From Nematopogon swammerdamellus (taxonomy: Eukaryota; Arthropoda; Insecta; Lepidoptera; Adelidae), in contig OX336344.1 of NCBI GenBank assembly GCA_946902875.1, positions 20,481,791-20,545,790 on the forward strand: a stretch of 64,000 nucleotides of DNA, given 5' to 3'. The notes under the pieces are model-generated. The model did no database searches and was not told where the DNA came from. It saw only the letters and a program-made list of their open reading frames with translations. Made by a program: the position numbers and the translations under genes. Each line of letters begins with the position of its first letter. Positions within the stretch are counted from its first letter, which is position 1. This document shows, piece by piece, positions 24,301 through 39,300 of this stretch.

Positions 24301-27300
24301 CTAGTAGTCTTCCCTACCCCGACTATAGATTTTAGTTTAGAATTTCCACTAAAATGGTTTTTATAGAATTTGATATTACTTATAGTCCGTTTTTTTTAAA
24401 GACTGAGGTAAGTGACGTTTGCAGTGTTGCCAGTTTCCAATAAATTTTAGATAGTAATGTAGTTGCTATCGATAATAATTATATCGATTGATTAACTGAT
24501 GAAATGCTATAAACTCGAATTTACCTAGTTTTGTATTTGATTGACTTGAAAAAAGTTGGATACCTACCACACCAGGTACTACCACACAGGTAGCGCATAT
24601 GTGTGAAGATTTGTTCGTGTGTTTTCACTAGTAATCTCTGTTGTGCATAGTTATACCAGAAAGAAAATATTTTTTGTTGAATTTTATTTTATTTATGACT
24701 TTTATGCCGCATTATAACTAACACTAAACATTACTTAGTCGATAAAACTCGATAGTATTTTTATCGACTGCAATCACTAGTTGTGTGAAGCGTGCAACCC
24801 TCTAATGTCAGCCAAACGTCACTTTCCTCCGTCTTGCAAAAAATCCCTTCGATATACAATCCCAAATTCTTGCGAAATGGGGCTAATTTAGTACGCGTAT
24901 TGTTGTAATTTGACATTTGGACTCAAAATGTTTAATCACTAGAATTTGGTTTTCATCTTCTTCACCAAGCACGACCAGTGTGTGCTCGGCATACGGAGGA
25001 TTTGTAAGCGAGAAGCCGAGAGTTGACCACTTTTGTTGCCCGCAGCCATAGAAATCCCGCAGCAAAACATTTCATTTTGTATTAATAAATGTGGGGGTTG
25101 TGCCAGTAATACGACCACATAACGTTCTGTCAAAAGGTGCTGTCATATCAAACGATAACGCTAGTATTCCTATATAGTCTGTGCCTTCAAATATGCCATA
25201 TCGTGGCCATATCTTATTACATCTAATATCTAATTACTATATTGAATCCTTCGCTTCCGTTTCTCGAGTCTCAAGTATACCACTTTATATAACTCGAAAA
25301 TAAGAGATTTTGTTTCAAATGTCAAGTTAGAAATTTACGACCAGCCTTTTTCAAAACTCCCTAATATACACATTACCTACAGTCTTAGACAGAAGTAGAC
25401 ACGAATACAATGTACCCTAAGCCTTGTACACTTTTATACCTGTGTTGTTCTCTTTGTCCACCTTATTAATGCTTAAAAATAAAATTGCGGATCGATCGTA
25501 GCTGTCTGATCGATGAGTTAGCCGCGAGCGGGTAAGTTCTTCACACACCAGCCGTAGTAGCCACCAAGCCAGCGTAGTGGCTGATCATACGACATTGAAT
25601 CGCCTGCATCGGGGTTCCGATACCGACCGCGCCGCCGGCGGTCGTCAGCTTCACGGTTTTCAGCTTTTAGTCTTGGGCTAAGGTTTTACGCTAGTCATAA
25701 GGTAGTGAGCGTAGTTAAAATTTGCTTCAGTCACAGATGTGGACGTGGCATATTATATTTAACAGGTTGGATTAAAAGGCACAAAATGTCTTTCTAAAAT
25801 ATTTACTATTTTGAAAAAATCACGCGCAAACTCTTTATGAAGTGTTGCAAAACTGCATGAAGAACATTGGTTTTATTTCGATAATAACTATTTTCTGCAG
25901 AAACTAAATCTCAGATGAGACCAACCCACTCGCATCATCTCTAGAACACTTGACGCAGAATAGGGAAAGCTGAGTATTTGTGTTAGCATCGCCGTTCATC
26001 AATTACTGGAGCTATGTCCTCATCAACGACAGCGGCCTGCATTCTTAGTAAATTCAAGAACAAATTGAGGCAAGGATGACCATGCTACAGGCAGTTGTCG
26101 GTGATTGGGACAAATGGCACTCTAAAATAACGAGGGACCTTCATAGAAATCTCTTAGAAACTTCTACTGTGAGTAGTACTCAGATGCCATGATGAGGGAG
26201 TGTAAAATAAAATATTCTATAATGTAGAAATACCTGGAAGGGTCGAATAAGAAACCGGATCCCAAAGGTATTCAGGGACGGAGACATCGTGTAGTATACT
26301 GATGCATCCAAAAAAGATTGTCTCCTAGGATCGGGGTCTATGGAGAGCGCCCGAATATGCAAATTAACACATCTTAGCAAATACGCCTCCGTATTCCAAG
26401 CCGAAATGTATGCGTTCATTGACTGCATACTTACTTAAAACCAGATGAGATCATACTCTGAGAAAAACATATATATCTTGTCAGATAGCCAAATGAGCTA
26501 AGTACACTCTTCAAGCCCAGCAGGCACTTTCAAGTAGGGGCTATACCTATGTATATGACGGATACCTGGCTATTTTGATTTTCAGACAAATTTACAAAAT
26601 CTGCTAATATAATCCATATGACAGCATGACTGCATTAGGCAATTATTAACATGTTCTGGAGTCAAATCCATGTTTATATTAATTAGGACGTATGTGTGCG
26701 GGCGCCTAAAAATGAGGCCAGCGTACTACCGGTTGGATAACGTTGCTCCAGACTCAATTGCGAGTGTGTCCAAGCCCTAAACCACCTCAGCGCCAACAAC
26801 AAAGTAACCCTGAGATGAGTGCCTGGAAACAGTGGAATTAAGCGAAACTATCCCCACTAATTTCGCTCATGCCTCTAGATCCGTGCCGGTGCCTGTACCA
26901 AGGCAAACACCCAGTTTTCGTTATCCTGCGTCATCTTTAGTAGAGATACTCGTAAGTGTATATACCGTTGAAATATTACATTCAGATGCTGTCATCACAT
27001 CAACCAGTACTTATATAATGTTCTACTCCAATTCAATGGACGTGTTAAAAGAAAGACATTTTGTGTCAGTACATTGTGGTAGTTACAGAAAGCTTGTACC
27101 AGTTGGCACAAATATATTATTCATGTACAGTGAAATCGTGGTATACACATTTATTTTGCACACAACTGTACCGGTGTGTAAGATTCGTACGGTCAAATAT
27201 TATCACTTCATACGGCTTCCAATCTATTTGGCTGAGAGACGAGGAGACATACTGAGCTCCCTCAATAACATCGCATCGTCTTCATTCGTATGTAGTTGTC

Positions 27301-30300
27301 ATAGTGTAAGTAGTTCCTTCTTGTGTGTCATCAACATAGATCGGAATCTTAGGATATTCTGAAGCCGCTGGTGCCAAATTCATAAAAATAAATTAAACAA
27401 TTTGTTATCGTACTGCTTTCGGTTACGCGGTATATTACAAAGCGACTTACATTTGTCGACGTTTCGTCCCTCGCTCTGGGGACACATCCTCAGGACTCGC
27501 GGAACTGCGACGACCTGGAGGTCACCCAACACGACGTCCAGTCAGATGTCTATACGTCTGACTGGACGACGAAGCAGTCATCCCTGCGGTGCAGTTTTTA
27601 GGAAGGGAAATTTATGTTTAGAAAAACTATATTATCAAGTGTTTTAACCTAAATGGTGATTAAGGTGAAAAAATGTATGATATTTAATAAAAGTTTACTG
27701 GAACATACTCATTCTCACTTCTGTTTTGACTTAGTTTTTATTTATTTAGTTTTTTATGGATCTAGAGGAGGCAACCCTAGAATATCCCAAGATTCCGAAT
27801 TCTGATCATCAATCATTTGGGCAGGTATCCATTTGCATTTTTGTACTTATCGAACCCAAAGATATACATAACCTCCAAATTCTTACAGATACATTGGTGA
27901 AATAAAAACGGAAAGAGCGCATCCACTGACTAGACAAGCTCCTCCGAATATACAAACGAAAAAGAATCCAATAATAACTGTGACAGAACACACACCAACA
28001 CCCTCTCCTGATTATACGTCAAAGACTAGACAGGTGAGTGGAATTAACTTTACACAATCTATGTTGATAGTTAGAATGGAAACTACCCAAATTATTGTTT
28101 CTAGTGAACTAACATTTTTATTTTTTTGCAGATACCTATCCACACACACAATCACCCCTTAATCTTCTAAAAACTCAAATAAATAGTTTAACCATTCTTA
28201 TAATTTGTAACGTTATCGAGGGACAATCATTATTTTTTTCCGATTTCTGTTATTGTGTTTAAAGGCTAAGTTATTCCAAGAATCTTCTTGTTCTTGGCTA
28301 CATTGAATATTATAAGAATAGTTATGAACACTCTCCAGGGTTCCATGGAGTCGCAGTTGGATTCAGTCAGCATGCAAGGTTCCCAGCATATTCCGACGCC
28401 AGAACGTAAGCCCAGCCTCACACGCTCCCAGACCGACTCCAACATAACTTATATCATTGAAGAGATCCAAGAGGCACCGGGGTCAATTAACTACATCACT
28501 AAAGATGGCGATATCGACTTTCAAGTTGTCCTGAAGGTAAATTGATTGTATGTTAAATTTGCATATGATTTTGTTGTGGAATCTGAGATGGTTGGCTATA
28601 TCGCTTGTTACAGCTGGCAATGGCCATCCATTGTACCTAGTTTAGTTCGAAAATAGATTGCCAGATTGTTTTTATGAAAACCAGTATGGATGACTGTACC
28701 AAGGGACCAGAGGTACCCAAAACAGGCAAATACACCACAGCTAGCGAAACCACGCTCAGCGAGCGTACCAGCAGATTTACGTACTATAGAAGCGCTTTCC
28801 AGCTTGTTAATATGACATTTGAAGACTCGCTGGTTGAAAATATCGCGAAACATACTCATCGGTAGATTATTTCACACCCTAGCGGTGCGACAGAAGAACG
28901 ATTTAGAGAAATGATGGGTCCTCAAAAACCCAATGTCAACAACAAAAGGGTGTTCAGTATCTCTGCGTAGATAGGCTGAATGGCGAGGAATAAGGAATAC
29001 AAGTTCCTCCATGATAGTACCTGTGACAGTGCTAACCATTGGTTGAGCTGAGATACTTGCAGTTTTACATCGGATTTGAACTGTAGAGGAACTCGTGCAA
29101 TAACTGATTCTAAACCTGCTGAAGGAAGCTTTCCGTTACTTTAGAGTCAAAGCATTTTTTCATAGAAAACACCGCCATCCTTACGTTGTGGCAGTGATTG
29201 CGAATTCCATGGTGTTTCACAGGTGCTTTTTCCGCCCCTCTTGAAGGACTTAAGAGGATGGGGAAATATATGGGCATGGAGAGCATTCCATACTTATAGC
29301 AGTAGCCATTTTTGCTTTTAGGTTCCGGGGTTTGCTGATTATGTGGACCTATAGAAATTGGTACGCATCAGCATACTAAACAAAGAGACAACATTACATA
29401 TCACAAACGGTTATAATTATGTTTAACTGTACCCCCAGGCCGCATACTCAGTATCTACAATGGACAGCTTCTATATAACACTGAGAGTTGTGGAAGTTAT
29501 GCTGAATGTCGTGGACACTTTGATGGACATAGGTGTACTAAAGAACTGGCAGCACACCAAGTCTGAGGATAGCGCTGTCAATGATGCAGCTACTGATATC
29601 AACAGAGATAACAAGGTACGTATTTGCATACTTATTGATATAACACACGGAGGACCAGACGCATTACCAAATAGTTCTGTAAAATACAAGAAATATTGTA
29701 ATTTTAATCGTGTAAAATAAAAGAATAATGAAAAAAAAATTATCTACATGTGTGCTTGTGAAATTAATGTGATTTATTAAATGTATTCCTGATCTAACTA
29801 TAATACAGATATGTCACAGTTGGTGCAGTGACCAGGTTTTAGTATCTTAATATTATTTCCTATGGATTTACTTTAAACTGACATTTAAAAAATTATTTAT
29901 CGTGGTTCTTGACTCTTCCTTGACATGGTTTGGAAAAGTCCTGCTCAATGATGGAACAAAATAAATAATCAAATCCATTAATTAACGTTATGATTATAAT
30001 GATCTTTTACAGGGAAGAGATTCTGGTTTGCCATGTGCTCAGAGCCAAGACTCCACGAACATAGAAGGTGGCGAAGGTGTAAAGACTAAACCCAAAGAAA
30101 TCGAAGACCTGGATTGCCCTTATTACATGATCATGCATATTATTATGAGGTATATTTTTTTTCTCTCTCTCTCTTAATATCCTTACTAATTTCTTTCTTG
30201 TGCTTCTTATTTATTGTTGTTCATGGCTGTGACACAGAATTATATTATTAGGGACACTCTCCTGTAGGTTTACTTATTGCAGATTTATCCCGTCCAACTT

Positions 30301-33300
30301 GTAAAAAACACATTATCACTGTTTGTGTATATGTCTTCTCATGGTTATTTCCTACATTGGAGAAATCATTGTGGAGAAATAGTGGGTAAAATTTCGCAAA
30401 ACAATGTTACAAATCTCTGTGGGATTCAAATCAGAGCCTGGTGCCTTAATCACGGGTTGCACCGTCTCTTTGAAAAAATGGGGACTTATTGATCCACATG
30501 CAGTTGTGGTACAATCGTAGATACTGCCTACTGTTAATTCGGAAACTTAAAAATGAATACAATCGTAGATAGTTCCGTCTGCGGTTAATACTCAGTTATA
30601 ATAATGTGTTCGATTGAAACCTTCCCCTACTTGCGATGGTCCCGGATGGATATATTCAGTGAAGCGATTGATTGCTGAGTTTGTCACCTACTGTCATGCA
30701 CTAGCACTCACATAGTTCCAAAATTTGTCTCCAGGCTCCTAAGACAAATGGGCTGTTCCCACGGCTGTGCCGATGCAGTCCGCGGTCCCCAAGCCGAATG
30801 CCTCCGAGTGCAAGCCCGCAATTCCCTCCGTCAGCTTCGCAGAGCCTCTCCCAGCAAGTTTACACAACGGCTGAAGGAAATGGCAAGGTTTGCTCCGATA
30901 AAGGAAGTCCTAAACACACTGCACGCCTGCATCGGCTTCTGTGCTGAGCCGGCTGCTATGCTTTCACCTCTTAGTAAGTATTGGATTTTCAGTATAATCT
31001 AGAAGAAATTAAGAGTTAGAAAGAAGTATTTGAATCAGCCAAAGCTAAGTCTGCATAATTTAACCTTTGGGATAATGAGAACCCATAGTTTTACATAGTC
31101 TATAATATAGTGTTTCTTTATCCCCTAGGGTGTGAAAGTTATCAGCCGATGAAAATATTTCTCAATTCTTTCAACCTTATAAACGTGGGATAACAGGTTG
31201 GATAGGCCCTACAAATGTCTACAAATCTGCTGGTATGTTACCTGGGCGAACGTAGTTTTGCAAGTTGATGCGAATTTGGCTCTGTCGAGCACTTTGCCAG
31301 TCATGTTGGTTTCCATAAAAAAGCTAGAAAATTGACAATGGTAGGTATGGTTATTTATTAAATCGTATAAATTTCAGCAAACAACGTTGACAGCCAGCTT
31401 AGTACTACCATTCATAGCCATGGCCTGATTTTACAGGGGTGAAAAGTTATCGCTCTGCAGTCTCAATCCTGACAACTATAAATTGCCATAGGCGCCATTG
31501 CCGTGTTTAGTTAAGGTTTCAGTATGTCTGTTTGTATAACATTGCTTATGCCAACACAGACCAACAAAAGCGCAGCCACTCCAAGTCGCCAGACGTGTCA
31601 CACCTGCAGACGGGATATGCAACTAACTTCGGAGCGGGCATGGCGGGACACAACGTCAGTCGGGCGACAGAAGTGTTCATCATTGAGTCCATCTTCCGCA
31701 TCCTCGTCACGAGGTTCGCTCTCATGCATAAGGAGCTCAAGATGTTGGATAATGCGGTGCGTATTCTTCTATGGTCAAATATCTGGTAGCATGTTTACAT
31801 GCAGCATTATGCATGTTTTGTCATGTGTTATGCATATTTGCATGTTTTAATTTGGGCGAACAGTGAGATGCAAAAAAGATAGGTGAGAAGCATTTACTAA
31901 TTCTATGGTGAGAAGTCTTGATTTCAGAACGCAGAGGCGTTAATCAGTTTTTCGTTAAAGAAAAATGTAACCCAAGAGGAACTCCCTTGGGTTACATTTT
32001 TCTTGTGTGCTGGCGTAGAATCAAACAAGAAGAATAACTCCGCAATAAACCTAAAAACATTATTGCATAGTCTGACGAATATCACCATTGCACTGAATGA
32101 ACCTGTCGAAACGACTTTCAAAATGGGTCGTATTTCTGTCGAATTTCGTCCGCACGACAATGGCGTTTAGTTCTGGTAGGAACATTGTCTCATGGGCTTA
32201 CTCCACATTCTTGATTCTAGCAACGCGATGTCCATGCACTATTCCATGTTACAAACAAAAAAACATTACAGGCGTTGTATGCTGAAATCCGTCTTCTGAT
32301 GAACTACGTGAAGGAGGCCCACGGAGGGGAGTTCCGTCTGGTGGCCCTGAGTGGGCTTCTGGATACAGCGGAGAGACCAGACAGCCAGCAGAAAGACACC
32401 AACCTCCAGACCACTAGGGTCATCAGGTTGGTAGTGTTAAACCTTTTTAGTCTTCCGACGACGCCATGAAATGTTAAAAACCAGCTACGACCCAGTTAAT
32501 TGCGTAATTTTGATTACTGAATATTTTATCTTTTCTACCATCTTCGACTGACAGATGGTATGATGAATGACCCCCTTTTGAGTAAACAAGCCCTATAAAA
32601 CTCCTATGCCTAATTATGGTGTTTACATTTACTGGTTCGATTGGTCATCTATTACTAAAGACTATATCAGTTCATTTACTCACGGTCATTTGGTTGATGA
32701 GTCGAGCAAACGTTCGTCCATGGTACAAACGTACGGTTCTTGAGCACGGACAGTTTTCTTCGAAAAGTCAATTAGTCAATTAGGTAATTAAGTTTTTTGC
32801 TATGCAAATTTAGATTCTTCAAGGCTTCCTTCGCTTCCCTATCTCTGAGAGACTACGAGAATCTTAGAAGAGTATAATAGTCATCAAGCCATCATAGAGC
32901 TGGTACAGTCGTAATACGGCCGAAGTTGTAAACCAAATTAAAAGAAAAAACAATCTCTTTAATGTGGGTGTCTTTGGGTAGGTACATCATCATCTGACCC
33001 AAATGGCAATTTTAAATAGATTAAAATTTATCTGAAGGCATATCCCACGATCGGAATTCGACGACCGTGGCTCGGACACAGGAGCGGACTCGGGTTGTGC
33101 TACGGACGAGCGAAGCCACAAGAAGTTCAACTTCAAGAAGAGAAGCACCTCGTCCACTTGTGCGGTGAGCTTTGCTGCAATTTTCCATTGTTACAACATT
33201 TTGCAATGTTGCTTGATTTCACTCTCCGAAATTAGAACCGTTTTGTTAGAATCTGAGGATCCGTTGCCATGAGCCTCTAGACTCATATTTATATAAAAAA

Positions 33301-36300
33301 ATTTAAACAACAACAAAACAACAACACACCCAATAAAACCGTAACGAATAATAACAAAAACAGCAAACCAACAACAAACTGTAATCGCAGAGCCTCCTGG
33401 AGACCGAAGGTGGTGAGGAGAGCAGCCGCGCGAGTCAGTCCCCGCTGTCGATGGCGCGCGTGCGCCGACACCCGCTCACGCCGCGTCACTCAGAGCGCGT
33501 ACTTCAGTCCGCACCCACAGTCGACCTCGCGCCTCGACACCACAAGCTCAACCATCACAAGCCGCGGTTCCATCTCATCGGCATCGGTGAGTCTTCCGAC
33601 TCTATAAAAGCTGAATTGGATGAATGAATGTGACTGCTCACTTAAACCTTGGAGCCTTGGTACTGCTACTTCGACTTAGTGTCAGAAGGAACATTGTGTG
33701 ATAGATTCGCCACATGATAGGTATCCGGGAAATAACGTTTTTCCTTATTAAGAATGATCAAGCGAGCCTGAAGAGTGATCCTGTCTGCAGCAATAGTTTT
33801 TTTGTTTCTTTTTTATTTTGTTCAATTATTACTGCAATCTGTCTATTCTTGACATTTAGCAGTAGGTGAGTGATTTCCTTCATCTTATCCTGCAGTTTCC
33901 TATTGTCCGAGTTGAGGCGCTTTTCTTTTTAGTCTCTTGAAGAATTTGTTGGTCGTCGTCAGCTCCGCTGCTTGGTAATTTGAACCTGTTTAATTTTTTA
34001 TGCCTCTGTTCTGTCTTTCGTTTCTCCTTTGGTAGGGATTCTAAGGTCTCGATGTAGCCTGACGTTTATGACATACCAGGAAGCGTCTGCAATAATTTGC
34101 AGAGTTGCCGATTGGAATCGTTGTAGTACCTCAAGATTAGAGTCTGCGGCAGTGCCCTACAGTTACACACCTATTAGGTTTAAACAAAATGGTAGAAGAA
34201 GTTAGATAATGAATGGCCTTACAAGACGCACAATGGGCTGTTTTTAGACAGTGCGGAGAATGAGCCAACCATTGAATATAAACAAGATGTATTTACCATA
34301 ATATCTGAACCGCAGTGAACTGGTTCCGACACAAGCCGAACCAATCTCTCCTCCGCAACGGCAGCGGGTCGGGCGAGTCTCTTCCCATCTCCGGCAGCAT
34401 GGCGTCGTTGGTTCGGCCGCAGTCACACGTGTTGTCCGCGCCACCTACCAGTCGTCCCGTACATGTGCGCCGACGCGTCGGACACACACTGAACAGGTAT
34501 TTTTTTTATGGTATCAGGATTGGTTGGGTTGGACAGGTTGAGGTTGGAGTTTGAGGTACAGTCCTAGTTCAATATAGCCAGCAACGCAAATGAAAGTCTA
34601 TACCATACCATTGGGAGCGCAGTCTCCTATAAGGGACTTCGGAGGTGATATTGGTCGGAACATGGTTTCTGATGCACCTGAATCAACCACCCATACCAGA
34701 TTGCATGAAAAGCTTCTCGAAGTTGTTTCAATCTGGTCGTTACAGGTGAATAACATTTTTCCAAGAAAATACAATGAATTTGTTATTTCGGAATATGTAA
34801 TTGTGGGGTAAAATATTCATTGGTAGACTGTTGCACACTTTTGAAGTACAACATAAGGACAGTTTAGTAAATGAAAAGAGAATTCATGGCCACGAATAAG
34901 TTCTCGAAATGAACCAATGTTGCGGTTAGCCTCGACAACGCGGTGGGATAAAGGACGTGGGTTAGTTAAAACAGTGGCCATGTAACGTTTAGCTTTTCAG
35001 ATTCATCAGACTGATATTGATCTCAGATTGGAATTTTAACAGGTTTTGTTTTTAAAGGCTGTTACTTTTTTATTCTAGAGCGAGGCGTCGTGTCGAAGAT
35101 AGACTGAACCGATTTGGGCTCAAGAAAATGGGCAAGAAGAAAGATGGAAGCATTGAGGAGACGCCTGGTGGATGTGAGTATGCTGTCTTTGTTCGGCATT
35201 CTTCTATAGAAGATTACTCACAATTACGTAAAATTTGGTTCTGGTAGACAATTTGACGGTGGAAGAGGTTTAAAGTGTGTATAATTGGTAGACATGTCGC
35301 GGCGCGGATCCGCCGAGGGTGGAAGCGGCGGGGCAGACTCTGAGGTGGTCGTACTGAAGCGTCGGCGACTGGTAGCGGCCGCACCGTTGTATGCCGGCCT
35401 GGCGAGATTCTCCTTCATGCTAGATGCCACGCAGCCTGGATGCCTACCAGATCCTCTCTTCATGTGCGCCCTTCTTGAACTTGTGAGTAATATATTATGA
35501 TTTTATTTTGAAGAACGAGCAGCCGAAACTTTATTTTTATTTTTTATTCTTTGAAATGTCGGCCTAGCTAGCCTGATTGAACAAATTTCTAGAGGAAGCT
35601 TGGATGACACCTTGGGCATTTCGGTCCATTTGTCTACTATATAGTGATGATTAAAATTGCTTTCTAGAATACAATATTTTGAACTGCATATTGCCGATTG
35701 TATAGGCCGCCTATATTGTATCAACTACTTTTGAAATTAACACATTTCAAAGTTCTTGCAAAGACAGCAGTTCAGCATTGTTGTTTATGCCTGCCCCATT
35801 TTTCCAACTAAACTCTTGATTTATTCTGGAGTTTCACCGAGATATAATACGTCCATCTCTTGTTAATCTCTTGGACAGAAAATTTGAATGGAAACAACTT
35901 GAATGTGAATTATGTTCCAGCCTCATACCCCAGTGGTAGGTAGAGCTTGCATCCTTTTGGAGTGCGCCCATCTAGTACACAACTGCAACAAGGGACAATG
36001 GCCTTATTGGATGAAATCCAACCCCGCTGCCAGGCCACCAGGTATTTTTGCATAATTACTTCTTGGCTATAATTAATATTTTATGTAGAATACGTAAAAA
36101 ACAAGACAACAGAGGAAAGTCGATCATTTTGTATATTTTCAGCATCCATGAGCCCTCAGTTGAGAAGACAGAGAATTGCGGGGAAGCTCTTCTACCAATG
36201 GGCTGAAGTAAGTCTTCACAAGTCATTATTCACCTTTATCCAATTGCCAAACTATTTGAAAAAAAAAAAATAAAAGCCATTGGGAAAACGCTTAATTTGG

Positions 36301-39300
36301 CGAACGAAACGGTTGTGGAGTGAATTGATGAAAGACTAAATTTGTGGAAACCAAAATGGTGCTAGCTAAAAATCAGCAGTGCAGTTCTCGTTAGAGCTAT
36401 AGTTTTTTATCTTTTTAGGTTAAATTTCTCATTATTCCAATGGAGACACATACATGTATTTTCTTTCTTTCTTTCTTTCTAAGTCTGCTCTTTTAGGTTT
36501 CATGAAGTGCTGTATCAGCACCAAGACAAACATTTTAAAATAATTATGAAGATCTTAACCTAACCATTCCCTCTCCTTTCACAATATGTAAAAGGCAGAA
36601 CAAATTTTAATTGGGGCCGACATAGTAGTTGGCTAAAGCCAACCGAGATCCGACCAGGAGAGCTTAAAGCCTTCTCTCTCTCTAAAGAACCTAATCTAAA
36701 TCACCGATGCTGAGAAGTGTTAACGCAGGTGTTTTTTTTTTTCAGGCTATAGGGAACAGACTGGAGGAAATGTTGGTGGTAGACAAGAAGCATCTGGAGC
36801 AAGTGGTGACCCTCGTCACCGACCCCGACGGCCAGCGCGATCTGCTGCAGCAGGACGAGGAAGAAGACTACTTGGACGAAGGTATTTGTCTATTAGTAAC
36901 GAGTTGAAAAAGCAACGGTCATCTCACAACAAGAGTCATTAATTGTTTTTTTAAAGAAACGTTTTTGCTAATCCTGATCTTAATGCAGAGAGTACCCAAA
37001 GGGTGACTGAAGAAGTTGCGTTCTGTAATGAATGTGCTTTTTGAAAACAAAAACAAACACAAAAAGTACAATATTTGGACTGTGACTTGGGTACAAACTG
37101 CTAGAAAGAGAAGATGAAAGACGAATCGCTAGAAACATGGTTTGTCGTGAAGTCTTTACATAACATAACACAAAATTCCTAGATACACGTACCTAAATCA
37201 GATCACGCTTTTGCTCAAAAAGGGTCAAGTCCGTAGTACCCGTAAAGGACGAGCATGTATGAAGAACATTACCTATGAGAGTGGAATAGGCGGCAGAGGT
37301 GTATCTTGCGCGTGGCACGTCCATTGTCTCTGCCTACCCCAATGAGAAACAGGCGTGACACTATGTATGTATATGTATACCTACAATATTCACTGTCGTC
37401 CATATTATGCATAACTCTTGACTAATTCAAACATAATTTATTCACAGCAAGTGTCCGCATTCCCGGCGCGGCCCTCGGCGCGGAGTGTCCCCGCGCGTTG
37501 CGTCTTGTCGCATGCGTCCTTCTCTTCGAGATTACGGCATTCCTTCGAGAGACCTACCAGAACATTCCCAAAGTCTGCCGCTCTTCTATGAAGGAGCGAG
37601 CACCGTGGGAGCGCGTTTACAGGTAGGACTCCACTCTCGACCTTGAAGGATGAAGGACATTCAGCATAGAAGGATGAAAGACATTTCATTTACCGTTGGA
37701 CACTATTTGCTGCTGGCATTCTAGACGATTATAGCACGGCAACGGCCACTGCACGGCTGCCGCAGTAGTAAAGCAAAATGTATGAGATATATGAGATGTA
37801 AATGTAAAAAGTATGAGATGCCATGACAGCATGACGTTATAGTCGCTGCGATCACGTAACGTCATGCCTCCACGGCATTTAATACATTTTCGTCTCCACT
37901 GCTGCCGTGTCATGTATCCGTGTCGTGTAGTGGTCTATCATTATTGTACAATGCTCAAGCAGCCATTGCCAGCTAGTAAATATAATTATGAGATTTTCAA
38001 ATAGTTCAGTACAGATCCAGAAGTAAAAGTCATTAATTTCTTCTATCCACAAACATTTTTACTGGCCAATTTTGCTGAAATTTGACCCCAAAAGGTAGTA
38101 AGTTCTGTGAAGCTTAAAGAGTTGCAATAACGTAATTTTAAGGAGAAATTTAACAGGATGAAGTCTTATCTCTCGGAGTACCTAGACCTTCTGGGCACCA
38201 CCTTCGGTTTTCGGTAATTAATAGAGTCCAAGGCTAAAAGAGCACCCAAGAAGTTGGGCATCTCTTAAGGTAATAAACGGTTCTTCTCATTGGCACAACT
38301 ATTGCTGTTGTAGAAAACTCAGATTAGACCGGTGATGGAGTACTGCAGCCTCATCTGGGAAGGTGGAATCCAATATCTTCTTGCGTCCTTGTACTCGATA
38401 CAGCGCCGAGCCAGTCGTCTTGTTGGTGACCCGAAACATACAGATGGTCTGGAGTATCTTGAGTCACAGACGATTTATAGGTTCGCGTAGTCTGGTTTAC
38501 AAGTAACACAACACCACGGGCGCTGTTCTGAGGAAGTAGCATCCCTTATTCCCTGCCACCCGTCTTATCTCCGCAGCACTCGTCGTCTCGAGAGACTTGC
38601 AATCTTTTGTTGTCCACATTGAGCTTTTGGGAACCCATCTGTTGAAAACCCGTTTCTTTGTCGCATCGCTAGGGATGGGGTAATCAAGCGAGTATGTTTC
38701 TCAAATTCTTTAACCGAGGTGTCTTCAGACGTAGTATTAATAGACTAAACCGTCTAGCAACAGTCCGCAAATCTGCTGGCATAGCGCCCTTCTGAGCGTT
38801 ATTTTGCGAGGAGAGGTTATTTTGGTTCTGTCGATTGCACCATTTGTGTCTCGGCATAGGCACCCATGTGGGCTTACATTTCAAAAAATCTAACATCATA
38901 CCAGCAAAATTGGTTGGCTAAAATGTTTTTTTTTTATTCTAACTGATTAGTATCTGTTTGCAAAAAAGTGTTCGGGTTGAATTCCAAGTCCTTTTGCCAT
39001 TGCAACTATTAAGACCATTACCATTACCAAGCCCAAAAAGGTTTTATAAAAAAAACGGTCCCGCCGATATAAACCGGGGTGTGTTTTGATTGCAGCAGGG
39101 ATCTGAGCAGTCAGCACACATTGTTGCCGATCGAGTATGTCAGCTTATGTCCTGCAAGTTATTGAATGCATCGCGCCACGGCCGCGATAACAGTAGTGCG
39201 GCGATCCCACTGACCTCTGTTGCACTAGTACACTGGAATGTCTATACATTACAAAATTACCGCAATTTATTATGACGATTTGATTCTCGTAATTTTTCGC

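Noticed and set aside
26832..27362. 176-aa ORF in intron 11
   Set aside because: AT-rich, Tyr/Ile/Val-rich low-complexity translation with no recognisable domain; follows a decayed RNase H relic.
31958..32004. miRNA gene
   Set aside because: The 19-bp perfect stem with little flanking pairing is too short for a typical precursor; kept only as a hairpin.
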